64,000 nucleotides of DNA from an uncultured Ruminococcus sp. (GTDB lineage: Bacteria > Bacillota > Clostridia > Oscillospirales > Ruminococcaceae). The position numbers were made by a program, and so were the translations under genes. The notes under the pieces are model-generated. The model saw only the letters and a program-made list of their open reading frames with translations. It was not told where the DNA came from and ran no database searches. Below are positions 60,655-64,000 of the stretch, piece after piece. Each line of letters opens with the position of its first letter. The stretch's first letter is position 1. The stretch is taken from NCBI GenBank assembly GCA_910576995.1, contig CAJTLC010000014.1:1-64000 (forward strand), read 5' to 3'.

Positions 60655-61333
60655 AATTTTTCTCGGTGTTTTGCATATACCGACAGATCTTGTCTATTTG
60701 TTCAGGAAAACCTTCTCCGAAGCAGTTTTCAAAAAAAGCGCTGCCAATAGTAAATGACCATGGCTGAATTTGCTTGATCTCATCCAATCTGTTCATGGAA
60801 TTGACGCTTCCTGCTACGCAGACGGGAGCGGAAATATTATGTATAAAACGCTCAATCAGATATTTGGCGTTTCCGATATAGCGATATCCAAGGAGATCTA
60901 TACCAAATACGCCCTTGCTGAGGTATTCTCTTGCTTCTGCGATCATGCTGTCAATATCTCCTTCGAGAATGGATGGCCGTTCAGAAACATTTCCGACAAA
61001 CGGAAGATATTTTAAATTATGCGCTTTGCAGAAAGTATTAATGGTATCACTGTATACTGTCCCCATTAAATAATCGCAATCGCACTGTACAGCCATTTCG
61101 GCGCCTGCAAGCGAACTCTCTTCATCATAGCTTACTACCTCTAAAACGGTTTTTTTGTTACATCTTTTCATATAACTGAAAAGTTCTTTCATTTCATAAA
61201 GTTCTAAAGGTTCTTCCTTGAATCCCCAGAAATCTGCAAGAGAATTTTTGCAATTATCAAATATTTCGTATGCATTTTTAACGGTTAAATCGTTATATGT
61301 CAGCATAACGGTAAGTATGGGATGATGCTTCAT
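60647..61333 (-). CDS. conserved protein of unknown function, TIM-barrel-like
   Basis: A 228-residue soluble protein. Regularly spaced strands (ILTVMLTYNDLTVKNAYEIF, KTVLEVVSYDEESSLAGAEM, CDYLMGTVY, LKYLPFVGNV, GVFGIDLLGYRY, APVCVAGSVNS, PWSFTIGSAFFEN) alternate with helices and end in the pattern AGSxNSxxRL and IGSAFFE, like phosphate-binding (beta/alpha)8 barrels. I recall similar proteins in Clostridia but no assigned function. The ATG at 61,333 follows AAGGA. It is the first gene of the operon with yqeG, VanW-like and perhaps the flippase. Confidence 0.7.
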   Translation of the reverse strand: MKHHPILTVMLTYNDLTVKNAYEIFDNCKNSLADFWGFKEEPLELYEMKELFSYMKRCNKKTVLEVVSYDEESSLAGAEMAVQCDCDYLMGTVYSDTINTFCKAHNLKYLPFVGNVSERPSILEGDIDSMIAEAREYLSKGVFGIDLLGYRYIGNAKYLIERFIHNISAPVCVAGSVNSMNRLDEIKQIQPWSFTIGSAFFENCFGEGFPEQIDKICRYMQNTEKNYV

Positions 61334-61365
61334 AATGATGTCCTTCCTTAGTTGTTTTGTAATTA

Positions 61366-61420
61366 AGTTTAAGCAGCACAGCGCAAAGTCGTAAGGCATG
61401 CTTTGTGCAGTACTGCTTTT
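61366..61420 (+). repeat. hairpin repeat related to family C
   Basis: TTTAAGCAGCACAGCGCAAA and GCTTTGTGCAGTACTGCTTT fold into a hairpin of about 20 bp. It aligns over 55 bases with 21,472-21,526; both preserve pairing although G-T positions move. It lies in the leader of the gene at 60,647 but in the opposite orientation to the other copy. Confidence 0.65.
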
Positions 61421-61449
61421 ATTATACCATAAACTCCAAGAAAAGTCCA
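61421..61449 (-). promoter_or_regulatory. probable promoter of the yqeG operon
   Basis: On the minus strand TATAAT (61,421-61,426) and TGGACT (61,444-61,449) with a 17-bp spacer. The -35 box falls in the end of the family D repeat, so that repeat may supply part of the promoter. Confidence 0.55.
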
Positions 61450-61590
61450 GCACATAATATGATTTTTTTTACTTTATGTGCATTTCCTTACAGAAACAAT
61501 GGCTTTTCTGAAATTCACAGCAAATCATATAATGGACTTCTACCGAAAATATCTACCAGATTATCTCTACAAATCGCTCTTTTCTTAAAT
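61445..61590 (-). repeat. dispersed intergenic repeat, family D copy 2
   Basis: The reverse complement matches 335-481 in order and spacing: GAGCGATTTG, TGGTAGATATTTTCGGTAGA, AGTCCATTATAT, TTTCAGAAA and the closing hairpin GCACATAAAG...ATTATGTGCTGGAC. No coding frame. Confidence 0.6.
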
Positions 61591-61619
61591 TTTCGGTCTT
61601 GTCACATTATATTATATAA

Positions 61620-62035
61620 TCAGAGCGCTGCGGCTTGTGACGTGTCCGCATGGTGTCGTTCTTCTTTTCTGCCACGCTTTTTCGGTGCGGACTTTGTCAT
61701 TCCACGATGTCCCTCATCAACAAGTACGAGATTATTCGTTTCAAAACTGTCAACGGATACTGTCTTTATCCTGCCTTCTTCCTTGAATTTGTTAATATCT
61801 ATGACTATTACATCTTCATCGGATAAAAAATTTCCCATTCCCTTAGAAAAAATATTTGAAGATATTGAAGAAAGCATCGGAGGTTTCTTTCCTGTATATT
61901 CTGTAAGTTCTGAAATCAGCGGATTACCAAGTCTGAATGATTCACGCAGCCTTTCGAGATAATTTGGCTCTCCATCGTCAAATTTTGATAATGGTTCAAT
62001 GTTGCAGATCGTTCTTTTACGAATAGCAACTTTTT
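61620..62035 (-). pseudogene. fragment of a DEAD/DEAH-type helicase (restriction or defence gene)
   Basis: A minus-strand frame, open from about 62,035 to 61,620, with no credible start. It reads VAIRKRTICNIEPLSKFDDG, EPNYLERLRESFRLGNPLIS, SSISSNIFSKGMGNFLSDED, VIVIDINKFKEEGRIKTVSV and NNLVLVDEGHRGM, ending in a basic TKSAPKKRGRKEERHHADTS. VDEGHRG is a Walker B/DExH box as found in type III restriction-like helicases. Walker A, the C-terminal helicase lobe and any nuclease or methylase partner are missing. I read it as the remains of a lost defence gene. Confidence 0.65.
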
Positions 62036-62060
62036 CGCATAAGAATTTTTATATTTTCTC

Positions 62061-62089
62061 TTGTAAATTGAAGAAAATTGTGGTATAAT
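62061..62089 (+). promoter_or_regulatory. promoter of the pantothenate operon
   Basis: TTGTAA (62,061) and TATAAT (62,084) with a 17-bp spacer, 59 bp before panB. Confidence 0.75.
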
Positions 62090-62147
62090 ATATTTGTATC
62101 TTATCCGCACTGCGGAAAGGTAACACTTATTTAAGGAGAATTCATAT

Positions 62148-62984
62148 ATGAACACAGTTTCTACACTGCTTGAACAAAAACGATGCGGAGATAAGATCAC
62201 TATGCTCACCGCCTATGATTACACCACGGCAAAAATAATCGATCAGTGCGGAGTCAACTCCATTCTTGTAGGGGATTCACTTGGCATGGTAATGCTTGGC
62301 TATGAGAACACGCTTCCGGTTACTATGGAGGATATGATCCATCATACCGCTGCTGTCTCAAAAGCTGCTGAAAATGCATTCGTAGTAGCAGATATGCCGT
62401 TTATGTCCTATCAGGTAAGCGTTCAGGATGCCGTTTTTAATGCCGGACGACTTATCAAAGAGGGCGGAGCGCAGGCTGTCAAACTTGAAGGCGGCGCTGA
62501 TGTCTGCGACAAGATAAGCGCAATAGTAAAGGCGTCTATCCCTGTTGTAGCTCATCTCGGGCTTACTCCTCAGTCTGTCAACGCATTCGGCGGATTCAAG
62601 GTACAAGGTAAAAGTCTTGAAAATGCCCGCAAACTTATCAGCGATTCTCTTAAAATTCAGGAAGCAGGCGCTTGTGCCGTTGTCCTTGAGGGTATACCGG
62701 CTAAACTGGCAGAGATCATAACTAAAAAGCTTGATATTCCCACAATTGGTATCGGCGCAGGTAAAGGCTGCGACGGACAGGTTCTCGTTTATCAGGATAT
62801 GCTCGGTCTTACTACAGGTCATACGCCCAAATTTGTCAAGAGATTTGCGGACGTGGGAACAATTATGAGACACGGAATAACTGATTATATAAACGAATCA
62901 AAGTCAGGCGAATTTCCTGCTTTGGAGCACACTTATAAAATTGATGATGAAGTGATCGATATGCTTCTTAAGGAGGAAGAATAA
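62148..62984 (+). CDS. panB: 3-methyl-2-oxobutanoate hydroxymethyltransferase
   Basis: First step of pantothenate synthesis: transfers a hydroxymethyl group from methylenetetrahydrofolate to alpha-ketoisovalerate, giving ketopantoate. The 278-residue TIM barrel shows MLTAYDYTTAKIIDQCGVNS, ILVGDSLGMVMLGYENTLPV (metal-binding Asp), DMPFMSY, VKLEGGADV, VVAHLGLTPQSVNAFGGFKV, LEGIPAKLAEIITKKLDIPT and VLVYQDMLGL. Length is typical. AAGGAG stands before the ATG. panC follows after 1 bp and panD after that, in the order panB-panC-panD common in Firmicutes. Confidence 0.97.
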   Translation: MNTVSTLLEQKRCGDKITMLTAYDYTTAKIIDQCGVNSILVGDSLGMVMLGYENTLPVTMEDMIHHTAAVSKAAENAFVVADMPFMSYQVSVQDAVFNAGRLIKEGGAQAVKLEGGADVCDKISAIVKASIPVVAHLGLTPQSVNAFGGFKVQGKSLENARKLISDSLKIQEAGACAVVLEGIPAKLAEIITKKLDIPTIGIGAGKGCDGQVLVYQDMLGLTTGHTPKFVKRFADVGTIMRHGITDYINESKSGEFPALEHTYKIDDEVIDMLLKEEE

Positions 62985-62985
62985 C

Positions 62986-63834
62986 ATGAAGATCGTGAAA
63001 ACGGTAGACGAGATCAGGGCGATCGTTAAGGAATGGAGAAAGCAGGGACTCAGCGTAGGGCTTGTACCTACTATGGGTTATCTTCATGAGGGTCATGCCA
63101 GCCTTATAGAAGCTTCGGCAAGAGATAATGACAAGACGGTAGTTTCCGACTTTGTAAATCCTATGCAGTTCGGTCCGGCTGAAGATCTGGAAAGTTATCC
63201 GAGAGATCTTGAACTTGATTCGGCTGTCGCAGCATCTCACGGAGGAGATATTATATTCAATCCCGAACCATCGGAAATGTATCATAACGGCTTTTCATCT
63301 TTTGTTGATATGACCGTTCTTACGGAAGAACTCTGCGGACTCAGCCGTCCTGTTCACTTCCGCGGAGTATGTACCGTTGTGTCTAAGCTCTTCAATATCG
63401 TAAAACCTGACCGTGCTTATTTCGGTAAGAAAGACGCACAGCAGCTTGCTGTTATACGCCATATGGTCGATGACCTCAATATGGATATTGAAATAATCGG
63501 CTGCCCCATAATCCGTGAAAAAGACGGTCTTGCCAAAAGTTCCAGAAACACATATCTCAGCGATGCAGAAAGAAAAGCGGCTCTGGTGCTTTCTGAATCT
63601 GTATTTCTTGGCATGGATATGGTCAGAAATGGCGAACAGGACTGTTCTGCTATAATTTCAGCAATGACTGCACGTATTCAAGCTGAACCTCTTGCTAAGA
63701 TAGATTATGTCAAGATAGTTGATTGCAAATCCATGCAGCAGATAGCACGCCTTGACAGACCTGCCCTTTGCGCTATTGCTGTATATATAGGCAAAACACG
63801 ACTTATTGATAATTTCTTCACGGAAGATGTGTGA
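62986..63834 (+). CDS. panC: pantothenate synthetase
   Basis: Joins pantoate and beta-alanine using ATP, the last step of pantothenate synthesis. 282 residues with the HIGH-type motif TMGYLHEGHASLIEAS near 28, VSDFVNPMQFGPAEDLESYP, YFGKKDAQQLAVIRHMVDDL (KMSKS-like ATP loop in REKDGLAKSSRNTYLS) and the C-terminal dimer domain. AAGGAGG lies before the ATG, inside panB's end. Beta-alanine comes from PanD, encoded next. No panE is in the window. Confidence 0.97.
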   Translation: MKIVKTVDEIRAIVKEWRKQGLSVGLVPTMGYLHEGHASLIEASARDNDKTVVSDFVNPMQFGPAEDLESYPRDLELDSAVAASHGGDIIFNPEPSEMYHNGFSSFVDMTVLTEELCGLSRPVHFRGVCTVVSKLFNIVKPDRAYFGKKDAQQLAVIRHMVDDLNMDIEIIGCPIIREKDGLAKSSRNTYLSDAERKAALVLSESVFLGMDMVRNGEQDCSAIISAMTARIQAEPLAKIDYVKIVDCKSMQQIARLDRPALCAIAVYIGKTRLIDNFFTEDV

Positions 63835-63846
63835 GGTGGGAAAGAA

Positions 63847-64000
63847 ATGCAGTTATCCATACTGAAAAGCAAGATACATCGGGCTGTTATAACTCAGGCG
63901 GAACTTGACTATGTGGGAAGCGTAACTATAGATGAAGAACTCATGGAAGCGGCAGACATCTGCGAATACGAACACGTCCATATCGTCAATGTAAACAGCG
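63847..64000 (+). CDS. panD: aspartate 1-decarboxylase precursor, N-terminal part
   Basis: The first 51 residues of PanD, cut by the window edge. PanD makes beta-alanine from aspartate for PanC. The protein starts MQLSILKSKIHRAVITQAEL and has the self-cleavage site YVGSVTID, where cutting between Gly 24 and Ser 25 creates the pyruvoyl cofactor. EHVHIVNVNS begins the second strand set. GAGGTGGGAAAG lies before the ATG, 12 bp after panC. Confidence 0.95.
   Translation, partial: MQLSILKSKIHRAVITQAELDYVGSVTIDEELMEAADICEYEHVHIVNVNS

Noticed and set aside
1..64000. CRISPR arrays, tRNA or rRNA genes
   Set aside because: No regularly spaced direct repeats with unique spacers and no cloverleaf or rRNA core sequences were recognised by eye on either strand.

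Overview
The window is moderately AT-rich chromosomal DNA from a Gram-positive, low-GC, probably spore-forming Clostridia. Ruminococcus or a close Oscillospiraceae relative fits best. The evidence is dockerin-bearing secreted proteins (cellulosome-type adhesion), an intact forespore sigma factor SigG, a T-box leader on asnS-asnA, Thr/Pro-rich secreted linkers, and many near-consensus TTGACA-17-TATAAT promoters. No tRNA, rRNA or CRISPR array was seen. Core genes are interleaved with short palindromic repeats, broken mobile elements and several pseudogenes.

Region by region. 1-750: the end of an IS3-family insertion sequence, a dispersed repeat and a decayed gene start. 749-12,285: a plus-strand housekeeping run: small membrane protein, tgt, a gph-like HAD phosphatase, an unknown, a SUFU-domain protein, secA, a lipoprotein, a methyltransferase, hslO, a second related lipoprotein and hflX. 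12,266-15,080: minus-strand asnS-asnA under an asparagine T-box. 15,107-15,773: a large gene-free block with a strong minus-strand promoter, four copies of a short motif, many hairpins and a terminator. I read it as a roughly 630-nt structured non-coding RNA, possibly of the ROOL type; this is the most striking item in the window. 15,943-21,309: small membrane and regulatory genes, an AraC regulator, an OGG1-type glycosylase and a small alarmone synthetase. 21,387-25,182: two tandem paralogous diguanylate cyclases with carbohydrate-binding-like extracellular sensors. 25,214-34,758: sbcD-sbcC, a SpoU methyltransferase, a P-type-ATPase-like membrane protein lacking the catalytic DKTG, and an LCP cell-wall ligase.

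35,200-36,530 is a debris field: an interrupted IS3 orfA and phage tail fragments meeting in opposite orientation. 36,570-39,435 is a decaying ECF sigma locus whose sigma gene has an internal stop and whose anti-sigma-like gene is fused in frame to a secreted dockerin-repeat protein. Then come an NSS transporter, a broken small gene, sigG, and a second, intact ECF sigma/anti-sigma-like pair (43,135-44,927). 45,046-53,422 is a minus-strand block: Hpt and REC-HD-GYP proteins, then mutS2, recO, a 30-residue yqzL-like gene, era, ybeY, phoH and a CYTH protein. 53,789-57,448: an OmpR-type regulator and a large secreted LTD-chitobiase-CotH-dockerin protein bracketed by inverted copies of a dispersed repeat. 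57,778-61,333: a flippase, VanW-like protein, YqeG phosphatase and a conserved protein of unknown function. 61,620-62,035: a helicase fragment from a lost restriction or defence gene. 62,148-64,000: the pantothenate operon panB-panC-panD, cut by the window edge.

Together the loci suggest a gut or rumen fibre degrader that couples extracellular carbohydrate recognition to cyclic-di-GMP turnover (two GGDEF sensors, one HD-GYP enzyme with an Hpt partner) and displays dockerin proteins, in a genome where at least four palindromic repeat families and recent gene decay are visible.
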